In this document: in pieces, positions 10,437-23,400 of the stretch | How positions within the stretch are numbered: the stretch's first letter is position 1 | Layout of the letters: each line of letters begins with the position of its first letter | Source of the DNA: Chara braunii | Lineage: Eukaryota > Streptophyta > Charophyceae > Charales > Characeae | Assembly: GCA_003427395.1 (NCBI GenBank) | Contig: BFEA01000743.1 | Span: 387,167-448,380 of the forward strand | DNA: 61,214 bases | Direction of reading: 5' to 3' | The notes under the pieces: generated by a model | The model's input: the letters and a program-made list of their open reading frames with translations, nothing else | Told to the model about the DNA's origin: nothing | Databases searched by the model: none | Translations under genes and position numbers: made by a program

Positions 10437-13060
10437 CCGAGTGTGCTAGCAGGAGGCCAAACGTACTGGTCGATAGCTCGTCGTTGTCGGGCTTGCGGTT
10501 GAGTGATAGAGGTCGTTGGCCAGGGTAGCACATCTCGGCAGTAGGCTGCGCTAATCGGGGGAAGCCAGAGGATAGCCTCCAAGGCTTTATTCCCCGATGT
10601 TATCGGCTGTCCCCTGGTCGGTATTGGCCGCCTGCAAGTCGGGAACAGCCTCGTCTGTTTTTTTGGGCACACGGTATTGACGGCTATAGGGGGCCGCACA
10701 AGTTTACAAGTGGTAGTAGTGATAGGTGGGTAGTGTGAGAGGAACTGACAAGGGGATATAGACCTCCCCCTTCACACAGTTTCTCGTCTGCATGCGTGCG
10801 GGTAGATTGGGGGTGTCGGGCGTAATGGGGAATATACTTAATAAGGAGGGAAGAGAGGGCGGATGTTGGCGGAGTTGTCAGTAGTACGGAGCGGAGATGG
10901 GAAGAAGGAGAGGAGGCTCACCGCTCTGGCCGGTGACGAGAGAGCGTCACTACGGGCGCTAAGCTGGCAGTGGGAAAGAGCGGGGTGCGCAGAGTAGAGC
11001 AGGAGGGGCGACATGTACAAAAACGAGGGAAACTCCGGCGCCCTGGTTTTTTTCGCTCACTCCTTTTTTTTTTTTTTTGCCCTCTGTTAAGACCGGACGC
11101 GGTGAGACTGGATGCTGAGCGGAGCTAAGCTAGTAGCAAGAGAGGAGGACAGTGGGCGTTAGTCCGAGGCAGGAAAAGAAGACAATTCTGGGCGCATTTT
11201 TGCACCGGGTTCATTCAAGAGGAGGAGAGGGAAGATGGGAGCAGATAGCGGCTAACGCTCCCGATACTTGACGGATTAAGGCAAACTAAGAGCCGAATCC
11301 GAGGTTCTTGTCATGGGCGAACTCAACGGTGGGGTTAGTTCGGGGGTTGGGTCAGGGAGATACGAGTTAGTAAGGAATAGTGCCGCACGGAGTGTCGGGG
11401 GAAGGAGAAGAACGGGAGTGAGAAGTCGGTATCATGCCCGATCCTTGGCGGAATTTGACGAGAGAAGGTTCATTTCGGCGGTTCTGGGGTCTGACGAGAC
11501 GAGTAGCGTAGTCCGTTTAGTTAGAGAGTTAGCGATTAGTGAGTTGGGAGGAAACGGACTGCGCGGGCTATGGCGGGAGAGGCAGTGGGAGAAGAAAAGG
11601 AGGCGTGCGTACTCGGTAGCGGATGAATCTCGTCGAGGGAGGAGCCGAGCTCGGGGTTTTAGCCTCGGGCGAACTCGAATCTAAGGTCAGTCTTAGTGGA
11701 AAGTTAGTAGATTAGTTGATAGTAAAGAAGACTGGGTGCGTCGAGCTATGGCGGAGTGGAGGCATAGAGGGTGATTGCACGCCCAGTCCTCGATAGAAAC
11801 GAGTGAATGAGGTCCCGTCGTTGATGTTTTTGAGGTAGGCGAGTGCGAGGAAGGTGTTAGAATTAGTAGTAAGGTGTTAGCTTGGATAATATTGGTGCAT
11901 GGGGCTGCGTATGAAAAGGAAAGGAGGGAGGAGTGAACCTAGCCGCCTATGCGGGCAGATTCAGTCGAATTTGCATGTCCCATCGAAGTAAGTAGCCGTG
12001 GGACATCTGTGGGATTGGGGGACTTATTTGTTGACTAGTGGGTTGTTTTCGTTGGTGGTAGGGACCCACGCACATGGTGAGGGATGAAAGAAGTCGAAGA
12101 GAGGGGGGGTGGATACGTACCTGGGCACTTTCTCGAAGGAGGTTTGTCCCCTTATCCAGGAGGCTCGATGCGGGTATAAGCGGGCCGCGGAGGAACGCAG
12201 GAAGGGTCGGGGGATCGTCGGACGGAGTCTTGACTGTGGTCGTGAAGCTACGGGGCCCACAACGGGTTTGCAACGCATTAACGAATCATATGTAGCAGGG
12301 AAGTGGCGAACAACAGGTGATGCCAGTAGTGCTATGGGTTGTAGTGCCTGGTAATGCTGGCTGGTGAAGTGCTAGTCCAAGTGATCCGTAACTTGTCTGG
12401 GCTTTGTGGGAGAGGTCGCGGTCACAGCCTCTTGCGGTACATTGTACGCAGGCTGCTGCTATTGCAGCGAACTTGAATTGAACTGCTTGCGTTGACTGTA
12501 CATAGTACGGATGGCGTAGTGCTAGCGGAGCTACGGGGCGATCACAGACCTCTGTGACATCTGTTGTGGGCAACTGAGTGTACTGCATGCACAGGTGGTT
12601 GCGGCAGTTACTACCGGGGGATGTGCAGCTGCAGGAAAGGCTGCGCAAACTACTATACGGCCGCTGTATTACCGTATTCGTTGCACCACACTCATCCTGC
12701 TGCGCAAGCCGCTGCGTACTTCTATATCGGGAAGTAGGGCTCGACAGTTGTGCATGGCCTGAGTATGGCTATTTGGAACAGTACAGCTGCAGATCCACTG
12801 AGGGAGCTGTCGCTGCGAACTGAATTACTGCTGCGGAGTGGGGAATCTTCAGATCTTCGATTTCAGCGGCTCATTCAGATTTAATCAAGTTGCCACCCAG
12901 GCTGCCATTGCGGGGCCGTCAGGCACTGAAGGTAACAAGGCCCTCTCCTGCGAGTCTGAGAGCACCCCTCTTATATCCGAGAGTCTCAAACCGTCTACTT
13001 ATACCTTTCTTACTCCAAGTCTGGTCCTGGTTCTGAGAGGAACAACATAAAAATTCCCAC
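10437..13060. other. Unassigned GC/GA-rich stretch
   Basis: The strand is purine-rich (GA and GGAG) between about 10840 and 11960. The longest open frame, 11313-11684 (123 codons, Arg/Gly-rich), has no recognisable domain and lies in biased sequence, so I do not call it. From about 12300 to 12830 the sequence is rich in gctgc/gcagc words and may be an old degraded repeat. I see no gene. Confidence 0.4.
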
Positions 13061-13218
13061 GAGAAATGAAAGTTGAAAAAACATTCTTAAAAGAAAAATC
13101 TTTCGTATTTATAAATTATCATTCCAATGTTCGTCCAATTCTAAAATTTTCAGTTTTATTTGATAGGTTCCCGTCTAAATATGAGTTTTCCCTTCCAACT
13201 ACATCTATTTTTTCAAAA

Positions 13219-13386
13219 TGGAATGGAAGTCTGGATGAGTTTATGAAATATTTTAATTAAACTTTCATTCTGCTATAACAAATATCTTCTAATTTAGATT
13301 GGATTAACCTATTTATGACTGAAAATCTATACTTAGAATGACAATCCAATTAAAATATTTCATGAACTCGTCTAAACTTTCATTCC
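13219..13386. repeat. Inverted repeat in AT-rich block (foldback/MITE-like)
   Basis: The arm at 13219-13258 (including tttatgaaatattttaatt) is matched in reverse complement by 13348-13386 (including aattaaaatatttcatgaac), separated by about 89 bp. The surrounding AT-rich block, roughly 13060-13560, contrasts sharply with the GC-rich sequence upstream. It could be a small non-autonomous DNA element; I did not identify target-site duplications. Confidence 0.6.
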
Positions 13387-13939
13387 ATCTCTAGCATGCA
13401 GTTCAAATAAGAAGGGATACCGCATTCTTGGAAGGAAAGTTTTCAAGTAAGAAGGAAAATTTTAAAATTGAAATGACATTTTTTAAGATGAAATGAAAAT
13501 TTAAAATTTAGAACGTAATTTTAATAAAGAATGATTATTTAATTCTATGAAATTTTTCTGTTGAAGGCGGCAGGCGTGATTGCAACCCGTAAAACCGCAA
13601 CAAGACTCTGTAGGGAGTCTGCCCACCGATTGCGGGAGCTCTGCCGGAACTCAGGAGGAGTTCTGGAGGCAAGGATCAAACAGGTAACCATTGTTTTCCT
13701 TCTATAAACCCAGACTATAGCCCCTACCCGTATTACCCATTGCATCGCTGGCTGAATATATGAAATGCATCCCTACCTTATTTTTGGTTTGACTTTCAGG
13801 GCACTGGATCAGATTAAAGGAGTGTTTGTTCAAGTTCAGTTTTAACTTTATTGATTGTATGAATTCAGATTGTTGAAAGAAACTGCATCTGGTGAAAGTC
13901 AGGATGGAGGGTTGTTTTGCTTGAAGGTTGTTCCGGTCA
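13387..13939. other. Unassigned spacer
   Basis: This is AT-rich to about 13560, then mixed composition. A caggtaacc near 13680 resembles a splice donor, but no exon can be supported. I see no gene. Confidence 0.35.
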
Positions 13940-14890
13940 TTAAGGTTGGGATGTCCCCATAAGTTTGGGGAGACCCGGTGCTTTGTTTATTTTGGTTTGC
14001 ATGGAGCGTCAGACCCTTCTATACGTTTAGGGGGTCTAATTGCTCTGGAGGTTGGGATGTCCCCATAAGTTTAGGGAGACCTAGTGCTATGGCTTGCATG
14101 GAGGGTCAAGTTGTTCTGTAAGTTCAGGTGGTCTGACTGCTCTGACTTGTGAAGGGTCTGATTGTGCCTGAATTTCAGGGACTCGGGGCATTCAATAAGT
14201 TTTGGTGCCTTAAGTTGCCTTGTTTTCACTGGGGTTTTATCTGTTTCTTTGGTTTCTGAACGAGGAGGTCTGAGTTGTTCTGTAATTTTAGGTGCCTCGG
14301 CCTCTTCTTGCTTTTTATTCTGAAGAACTAATCTTGGCAAAGGGGCAGATCCTTCTGTAAGTTCAAGGAGTCTGACTCGATTCCACACACATGATGAGTC
14401 AGAGAGAAATGAAATTGGCAGAGAGTTAGACCCTTCTGTAAGTTCAGGGGGTCTGGCTCAATGACTCGCACATACTGGAACCCAATGGTTATAACTTGGC
14501 TATACTTTACTACTATTCTATCTAAGAACGAGCTAATCAGACTCTTCTATAAGTTTAGGTAGTCTGGCTATAGCCGTATCACAACTTGAAGAGAGTATAA
14601 CTAAGAATAAAATTGGTGGTAAACAAGGGCAGGCTGAACTGAAGTTAGTTCAATCATATGTATCCTTAGAAGACAAAGGTGAAGACAAGTATATATGACT
14701 TTGATACTTTAAACAGTTCAGGCGAGTAGAGTAGTCTAGTCATGTGCCCAAAGAAGAAAAAAGTAGATGTGCCCCCTGTTTGTGTATATTTGGCCAAGTT
14801 AGAACGATCTATAAGTTTGGGTATTCTGACTCTAGGCCTGGCTAAGTTGGGCGCGCTCTGTAAGTTCAGGCGGTCTTGCCTATGCCTTAT
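13940..14890 (+). repeat. Cluster of degenerate 25-bp motif (ctgtaagttcagggggtctg)
   Basis: Variants of tctgtaagttcaggg followed by ggtctgact recur about eleven times at irregular spacing. They lie near 13960, 14025, 14067, 14117, 14172, 14282, 14356, 14440, 14550, 14810 and 14862. Each copy carries a gtaagtt or ataagtt core. The spacing is not constant, so this is a dispersed motif cluster rather than a clean tandem array. No coding potential is evident. Confidence 0.6.
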
Positions 14891-15164
14891 ATAAAGATGG
14901 GTATAAAGGTTAAATCATTGAGAGACCATGAACTATTGTTTGTTAGGGTTGACTTGGGATTGTGAGAGTACTTATCTTTGTGGTTTAGCTTGCATGTGAC
15001 TGAGTGAGGCCACTACTTAGTCTGAGTTTCAGGTTGATAGGTAGTTGCTTTAGTTGCTCGCCACGTGCTAGAACCATAGGAGTTAGTGCCAATTCCTGCA
15101 TTTTCTGTAATAATTTTTTTTACTTAGGTCAATTCTTGCATTTTTTGAGATTTTTTCTTATATT

Positions 15165-15735
15165 TGGCTTTGTATAAATCTTGGCAAGCTACTTTCTCTA
15201 CGGGAAGCGCTGCCGAAATTTCTACCCAAAATTTCTACAAATCCAAGAAGTTCGTCGAATTTTAACTTGTCAAAAGTTCAACTTTGTTTTTTCCTATATC
15301 TGACTCAGTAAGAATCAAGAAAGTCTCATTTTTTTAAAGGGATTGCTGTCCAAATTTTTGCTAATTCAGGGAGTTATACTAAAGTAGGACTTTGAGAAGT
15401 CAAAGTTACTCTCGAATTCTGAACTTAGCTTTGTATAAATTTTGGAATAGCCATTTTGTAAAGGGAGTGCTGCCAAAATTTCTCCAAAACTAAGGAGTTT
15501 GTTAGACCTTGTCTAAGTTGTACTCGAGTTTGTCCTTTGAGTTTATATCTGACTTAGTATAAATCTGAGAAATTTCTCTTTCTAAAGGGAGTGCTGCCCA
15601 AATTTCTACTAATTTAGGGAGTTAGACAAAATTTGACTTACCAAAGTTATAGATTATTTTTGCTTTCATATCTGGACTTATATAAATTCTGGAAAGACAC
15701 TTTTCTTACGGGAAGCGCTGCCGAAAATTTTTTAA
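15165..15735 (+). repeat. ~124-bp tandem repeat, five diverged copies
   Basis: The landmark gggagtgctgcccaaattt and its variants occur at about 15201, 15338, 15461, 15585 and 15710, giving spacings of 123-137 bp. Each copy also carries tatctgactt-agtataaat and aagggag before the landmark, and ttagggagtt after it. The first and last copies share the variant cgggaagcgctgccg while the middle three read aaggga, suggesting edge copies evolve separately from inner ones. Confidence 0.8.
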
Positions 15736-17282
15736 TTAGACGAATTAGATTGTATTTTAAGAGATGGCGATTCTGGTGGTCCGCCCTGAGTGAGGGAGAT
15801 TTGACAATGTTGCTTAGAGATAGGCTTAAATATAGTTGACTAGGATGATTTGGATAAAATCGCGATATAGAGATTGTCCTCTATGAGCTTATAGGTTTAG
15901 CGTGGGGCATTGACCTGTCATGTGTTACAGGTCCTCTTGATCCTTGATTCAAGGTCCGGACTAGATTTAGCTTGATCCCTTGAGGATCATCATCTGTTAT
16001 CACTTATAACAGGTCGGTTGTCGATTTGTCGGTCTACGACTCAATTCCAACTCACCCTCCACACTCAACCTAAAAGGCTTTAACCATGGTGATTTAATTG
16101 TTTCGTCGAGGTTTCACCCAGACTTTTATTGAATGGCCATTTAACAAAGTTGCTGAGTATTTAATTAAGGTTGGTTGGACCGGAGGTTGAGGTTTGCATG
16201 GCTAAAGCGAGGGGTATGAGTGCAGAGATTGGTTGGGGTTGACTTCGTGTAGTGTGTGGACTGTTGCTCGACTCTTTGATGTGATTGCAGGTATGTGGTG
16301 TGGCTTACATCCTGGATTTGACTGCCTACGATCACACGTATACGTATGGTTGTGAGGAACCCCCACTGAGAAAGTGAGAAGTGATCGTCACATACTTACC
16401 CCTTTATATATATATATACATGGGTGTACTTGGGGTGAATGCCTGCATAAGCTAAGGGGCCCCGTACTAAAAGCCTACTCAGAGGTTAAGGCTGAGGGAA
16501 GACGCTTCCTTTTTATTTACTTTGCTTCTTGGGGGTCTCTTAGTCGGACATTGGTCCTAGGCCGGGATTCAAGGTCCTTGTCCAGGACATCCAACGCCCT
16601 AGGCTCTGCAGGGGAGGGACTCCCCCTCGCACAGAGCCTATTTGCATTGCCCGTCAGGGCACCCCACCCTGAAGGCGGAAATGTCGCGAGGGCTGAACGA
16701 CATGTCCTTCAGCCGTTCCATATCGTGTGGGGTAAACCCCTCACGATATATTCCTTCAGCCATTCAATATCGCGAGGCCGGAGCCGCGATTACCACGTAT
16801 GGAAAACATCGTTTGGTTCGTATGGAACTGGCCTGCAGTTGCGCGGCCTTATATTAAGATAAAGGGGACCTTCGGTCTATTTGTGCGTTTTAAGATTTAT
16901 AGTTGAACGTTGTAGTCCGTGACAGCCTTCAAAGTCAAACCTCTTTACCTCTGCCCAGGTCTGGAGAGGGGTCCATCTCCGAGGCAGTAAGAAACGACTG
17001 CCACCACAGGTATGGACCTTTGTACCACTCACTCTGCATAGAGTGCAGAAGAGGGTGTGTGGTCTTCAACCACGCTTGGCGGTTGTCCAGCGTCGAGAGG
17101 TTAACCGTCAAGGCACGTGTCAGTAGACACTTGAGTGTCGAATGCGGCCCTCGAGATTAACATGAGTATGGGTACTACATGGTACCCAATCACGGTGACT
17201 GCTTGTGTACGTTTGCATTGCTAGTTGATATGAGTAGGCCCTGCATCCGCGTGGTTTTGTACCAGGTCTCGCGCGCGACGCC
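15736..17282. other. Unassigned spacer before the family 2 array
   Basis: This is mixed-composition sequence with a TA tract near 16405-16420 and several open frames under 165 codons without recognisable domains. A strong hairpin lies at 16720-16749 (listed separately). Weak gag-like similarity appears only at the very end. I see no gene. Confidence 0.4.
16720..16749. repeat. 13-bp-stem hairpin flanked by a direct repeat
   Basis: Arms atatcgtgtgggg and cccctcacgatat pair with one mismatch around a TAAA loop. The hairpin sits between two copies of ccttcagcc[ga]ttc[ca]atatcg, at about 16707 and 16752. The arrangement could be a relic of a small insertion or a locally duplicated foldback. Confidence 0.6.
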
Positions 17283-17442
17283 TATCCGATTTCTCCATCG
17301 GAAAGTTATGGGACAACTACCGAAGAGAGATGGTTAACGGATGCCTTATATTTCACTGAATCTATAACGGAAAGACTCTTATATATGGTATAGTAAACAT
17401 AACTAAGCTCATTTAATGTTTTACACTTCGGGGTTTTACTTA
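17283..17442 (+). other. Gag-derived leader of the family 2 array
   Basis: Bases 17327-17442 align with 38429-38546 through gagatgg/tttaa, tatttcac[tc]gaatctata, cttatatatggtata and the first acttcgg-type unit. Just upstream, tatccgatttctcca encodes YPxSP, as does the end of the gag ORF at 38395-38409. The array therefore begins in the same retroelement context as the 38.5-kb array even though the two satellite families differ. Confidence 0.6.
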
Positions 17443-20400
17443 GTTTTTTTAGGGAGTTCTATCCAAGCCTAGATTCGTTGTTTCATTACCAGAACACACT
17501 TCGGGGTTTTCGGGTTTTACTTAAAGTTTCTACTGTGTTATATCCCAACCCAGATTCGGTGTTTCATTACCGAACCACACTTCCCGGTTTTCGGGTTTTA
17601 CTTAGTCACATTCCGAGGTCATATCCGACCCTAGATTCGTTGTTTCGTTACCGAAACACACTTCGGGTTTTTCAGGTTTTACTAAGTGTTTCTACAATGT
17701 TATATCCCAACCTCGATTCGTTGTTTCGTCACCGAAACACACTTTGGGGTTTTCGGGTTTTACTTAGTCATATTTTGAGGTTCAAATCCGAGCCTAGATT
17801 CGGTGTTTCATTACCGAAATACACTTCGGGGTTTTCGGGTCTTACGTAGTCATATTTCGAGGTTATATTCGAGCCTAGATTCGGTGTTTCGTTACCGAAA
17901 CACACTTCGGGGTTTTCGGGTTTTACTTAGTGTTTCTACTGTGTTATATCCCAACCTAGATTCAGTGTTTCTTTACCGAAACACACATTGAGATTTTCGG
18001 GTTTTACTTAGTCATATTTCGAGGTTATATCCGAGCCCAAATTCGGTGTTTCGTTCAGAAACACACTTCGGGGTTTTCGGGTCTTACTTAGTCATATTCA
18101 GAGGTTTAATCCAACCCTAGATTCGTTGTTTCGTTACCAAAACACACTTCAGGGTTTTCCGGTTTTACTTAGTGTTTCTACTATCTTATATCCCAACCTA
18201 GATTCGGTGTTTCGGGTTTTACTTAGTCATATTTCGAGGTTATGTCTGACCCTAGATTCGGTGTTTCGTTACCGAAACACACTTTAGGTTTTTCGGGTCT
18301 TACTTAGTCATATTTCGAGGTTATATCCGAGCCTACACTCGGTGTTTCGTTACCGAAACACACTTCGGGGTTTTCGGGTTTTACTTAGTGTTTCTACTGT
18401 GTTATATCCCAACCTAGATTCGGTTTTTCGTTACCGAAACACACTTCGGGGTTTTCGGGTTTTTCTTAGTTATATTTCTAGGTTATATCGGAGCCCAAAT
18501 TCGGTGTTTCGTCACCGAAACAAAATTCCGGGTTTTCGGGTTTTACTTAGTTATATTTCAAGGTTCAATCCAACCCTAGATTCGTTGTTTCGTTACCGAA
18601 ACACACTTCGGGGTTTTGAGGTTTTACTTAGTGTTTCTACTGTGTTATATCCCAACCTGGACTCGGTGTTTTGTTACCGAAACACACTTCGGGGTTTTCG
18701 GGTTTTACTTAGTCATATTTCGAGGTTATATTCGAGCCTAGATTCAGTGTTTCGTTACGAAAACACACTTCGGGGTTTTCGAATTTTACTTAGTCATACT
18801 CCGGGGTTTAATCCAACCCTAGATTCGTTGTTTCGTTACCGAAACACACTTCGGGGTTTTCAAGTTTTACTCAGTGTTTCTACTTTGTTGTATCCCAACC
18901 TAGATTCAGTGTTTCGTCACCGGAACACACTTGGGGGTGTTCGGGTTTTACTTAGTCATATTTTCAAGTTGTACCCGACCTTCGATTCGGTGTTTCGTTA
19001 CCGAAATACACTTCCGTGTTTCCGGCATTCACTTAATGATATTCCGAGATTCAATCCGAGCCTAGATTCTGTGTTTCGTAACCGAAACACACTTCAGGGT
19101 TTTCGGGTTTTACTTTGTGTTTCTACTGTGTTATATCTCAACCTATATTCGGTGTCTCGTTATCGAAACACATTTCGGGGTTTCATGTCTTACTTAGTCA
19201 TATTTCGAGGTTATATCCGAGCCTAGATTCGGTGTTTTGTTACCGAAACACACTTCGGGGTTTCTGGTTTTACTTATTGTTTCTACTGTATTATATCCCA
19301 ACCTAAATTGGAAGTTTCGTTACCGAAATACACTTCGGGGTTTTCAGGTTTTACTTAGTAATATTTCGAGGTTACAGTCGAGCCCTGATTCGTTGTTTCG
19401 TTACCGAAACACACTTTGGGGTTTTCGGGTTTCACTTAGTCATATTTTAAGGTTTAATCCAACGCTAGATTCGTTGTTTCGTTACCGAAACACAATTCGG
19501 GGTTTTCGGGTTGTACTTAGTGTTTCTACTGTGTTGTATCCCAACCTAGATTCGGTGTTTCTTCACAGAAACACACTTGGGGGTTTTCGGGTTTTACTTG
19601 GTCATATTTCGTGTTTATATCCGACCCTACATTCGGTGTTTCGTTACCGAGATACACTTCGGGGTTTCCGGGATTTACTTAATCATATTCTGAGGTTCAA
19701 TCCGAGCCTAGATTCGCTGTTTCATTACCGAAACACACTTCAGATTATCCGGGTTTTACTTAGTGTTTGTACTGTGTTATATCCTAACCTAGATTCGGTG
19801 TTTCGTTACCGAAACACACTTCGGGGTTTTTGGGTTTAACTTAGTCAAATTTCGAGGTTATATATGACCCTTGATTCGATGTTTCGTTACTGAAATACAC
19901 TTCGGGGTTTTCGGGGTTTAGATAGTCATATTTCGAGATTATATCCGAGCCTACATTTGGTGTTTCGTTACCGAAACACACTTCACGGTTTTCGAGGTTT
20001 AATTAGTCGTATTCCGAGGTTTAATCTAAGTCTAGATTCGGTGTTTCGTTCTGAAACACACTTCGGGGTGATCGGGGTTTACAAAGTCATATTTCGAGGT
20101 TATATCCGAGCCTAGATTCGGGGTTTCATTACCGAAACACACTTCACGGTTTTCGGGTTGTACTCAGTCACATTTAAAGGTTATATCCGAGTCTGGATGC
20201 GGTGTTTAGTTACCAACACACACTTCAGGGCCGGGTTTTACTTAGTCATATTTCGAGGTTCAATCCGAGCATAGATTCGGTGTTTTGTTATCCAAACAAA
20301 CTTCGGGGTTTCGGGTTTTACTTAGTTATATTTCGAGGTTTAATCCGAGTATAGATTCGGTGTTTTGTTATCGAAACACACTTTGGGGTTTTCGCGTTTT

Positions 20401-23400
20401 ACTTACTCATATTCCAAGGTTCAATCCAAGCCTAGATTCGATGTTTTTTTACCGAAACACACTTCGGGGTTTTGAGATTTTAGTTAGTTATATTTCGAGG
20501 TTATATCCGACCCTAGATTCGGTGTTTCGTTATCGAAACACACTTAGGGGTTTTCGGGTCTTACTTAGTCCTAATTCGAGATTATGTCCGAGCCTAAATT
20601 CGGTGTTTCGTTACCGAAACACACTTCGGGGTTTTTGGGTTTTACTTAGTGTTTCAACTGTGTTGTATCCCAACCTAGATTCGGGTGTTTCGTTACCGAA
20701 ACACACTTCGGGGTTTTCGGGTCTTACTTCGTCATATTTCGAGGTTATATCATAGCCCAAGTTCGGTGTTTCGTTACCGAAACAAACTTCTGGGTTTTCG
20801 GGTTTTACTTAAGGGTTTCGGTTCGTTACCGAAACAAACTCAGTTATATTCTAAGGTTTATTCCAACCCTAGATTCGTTGTTTTGATACCGAAACACACT
20901 TAGGGGTTTTCGGGTTTTACTTTGTGTTTCAACATTGTTATATCCCAACCTAGATTCGGTGTTATGTTCCTGAAACACACTTTTGGGTTTTCGGGTTTTA
21001 CTTACTTATATTCCAAGGTTATATCTGACCCTAGATTCGTTGTTTCGTTACCGAAACACACTTCAGGTTTTTCTGGTTTTAGTAAGTGTTTCTACGGTGT
21101 TATATCCCAACCTAGATTCGGTGTTTCGATACCGAAACATACTTCGGGGTTTTCGGATTTTACTTAGTCATATTCCGAGGTTTAATCTTACCCTAGATTC
21201 GTTGTTTCGTTACTGAAACACACTTCTGGGTTTTCGGGTTTTACTCAGTATTTCTACTGTGTTGTATCCCAACCTAGATTTGGTGTTTCGTTACCGGAAC
21301 ACACTTGGGGGTTTTCGGGGCTTACTTTGTCATATTTTGAGGTTATATCCGAGCCTACATTTGGTGTTTCGTTACCAAAACACCCTTCATGGTTTTCCAG
21401 GTTTACTTAGTCATATTCTGAGGTTTAATCCAAGCCTATATTCGGTGTTTCGTTACCGAAACACACTTCGGGGTTTTCGGGGTTTACTTAGTCATATTTC
21501 GAGGCTATATTCGAGCCTTCATTCGGTGTTTCATTACCGAAACATACTTCAGGGTTTTCGGGTTTTACTTAGTCACATTTCAAGGTTGTATCCGAGCCTG
21601 GATTCGGTGTTCTGTACCGAAACACACTTCAGGGTCGGGTTTTACTTAGTCATATTTCAAGGTTTAATCCGAGCATAGATTCGGTGTTTCGTTACCGAAN
21701 NNNNNNNNNNNNNNNNNNNNNNNNNNNNNNNNNNNNNNNNNNNNNNNNNNNNNNNNNNNNNNNNNNNNNNNNNNNNNNNNNNNNNNNNNNNNNNNNNNNN
21801 NNNNNNNNNNNNNNNNNNNNNNNNNNNNNNNNNNNNNNNNNNNNNNNNNNNNNNNNNNNNNNNNNNNNNNNNNNNNNNNNNNNNNNNNNNNNNNNNNNNN
21901 NNNNNNNNNNNNNNNNNNNNNNNNNNNNNNNNNNNNNNNNNNNNNNNNNNNNNNNNNNNNNNNNNNNNNNNNNNNNNNNNNNNNNNNNNNNNNNNNNNNN
22001 NNNNNNNNNNNNNNNNNNNNNNNNNNNNNNNNNNNNNNNNNNNNNNNNNNNNNNNNNNNNNNNNNNNNNNNNNNNNNNNNNNNNNNNNNNNNNNNNNNNN
22101 NNNNNNNNNNNNNNNNNNNNNNNNNNNNNNNNNNNNNNNNNNNNNNNNNNNNNNNNNNNNNNNNNNNNNNNNNNNNNNNNNNNNNNNNNNNNNNNNNNNN
22201 NNNNNNNNNNNNNNNNNNNNNNNNNNNNNNNNNNNNNNNNNNNNNNNNNNNNNNNNNNNNNNNNNNNNNNNNNNNNNNNNNNNNNNNNNNNNNNNNNNNN
22301 NNNNNNNNNNNNNNNNNNNNNNNNNNNNNNNNNNNNNNNNNNNNNNNNNNNNNNNNNNNNNNNNNNNNNNNNNNNNNNNNNNNNNNNNNNNNNNNNNNNN
22401 NNNNCCCTAGATTGGTTGTTTTGTTACCGAAATACACTTTGGGGTTTTCAGGTTTTTCTTTGTGTTTCTACTTTATTATATCCCAACCTAGATTCGTTGT
22501 TCTGTTACCAAAACACACTTTGGGGTTTTCAGGTTTTACTTAATCATATTTCGAGGTTGTGTCCGACCCTAGATTCGGTGTTTCGAAATACACTTCGGGG
22601 TTTCCAGGATTTAGTTAATCATATTCTGAGGTTTNATCCGAACCTCGATTCNGTGTTTCGTTCGCAAAACACACTTCAGGGTTTTCTGGTTTTACTCTNT
22701 GTTTCTACTNTGTTATATCCCAACCTAGATTCGGTGTTTCGTNACCGAAACACACTTCGGGGTTTTCGGGTTTTACTTAGTCATATTTCGAGGTTATATC
22801 TGACCCTAGATTCGGTGTTTCGTCACCGAAATATACTTCGGGGTTTTCAGGGTTTACTTAGTCATATTTCGAGGTTACATCCGAGCCTGGATTCGGTGTT
22901 TCATTATCGAAACACACTTCAGGGTTTTCGGGATTTACTTAGTCATATTTTCAAGTATATATCCGAGCCTTGATTTGGTGTTTCGTTACCGAAACACACT
23001 TCGGGGTTTCGGGATTTACTTAGTGTTTCTAATGTGTTCTATCCCGACCTAGATTCGGTGTTTCTTTACCGAAACACACTTCGGGGTTTCAAGGTTTTAC
23101 CTAGTCATATTCCGAGGTTATATCCGACCCTAGATTCGGTGTTTCGTTACCGAACTACACTTCGGGGTTTTCGGGGTTTACTTAGTCATTTTTCGAGGTT
23201 GTATCCGAGCCTAGATTTGGNGTTTCGTTACTGAAACACACTTCCGGGTTTTCTGGGTTTACTTAGTCATATGCCGAGATTTAATCCAAGCGTAGATTCG
23301 GTGCNTCGTTACCGAAACACATTTCGGGGTTTNCGGGGTTCATTTAGTCATATTTCGAGNTTATATCGGAGCCTAGATTCGATGTTTCATTATCAAAACA

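Noticed and set aside
11313-11684. 123-codon Arg/Gly-rich ORF
   Set aside because: It lies in strongly purine-biased sequence and has no domain, neighbouring gene or splice context.
18342-19226. 294-codon ORF with 27-residue repeats
   Set aside because: It is satellite DNA with an 81-bp unit. The frame is open only because the unit length is a multiple of three, and neighbouring units break it.
21684-22973. 429-codon ORF
   Set aside because: Most of it is the 705-N gap; the rest is satellite.
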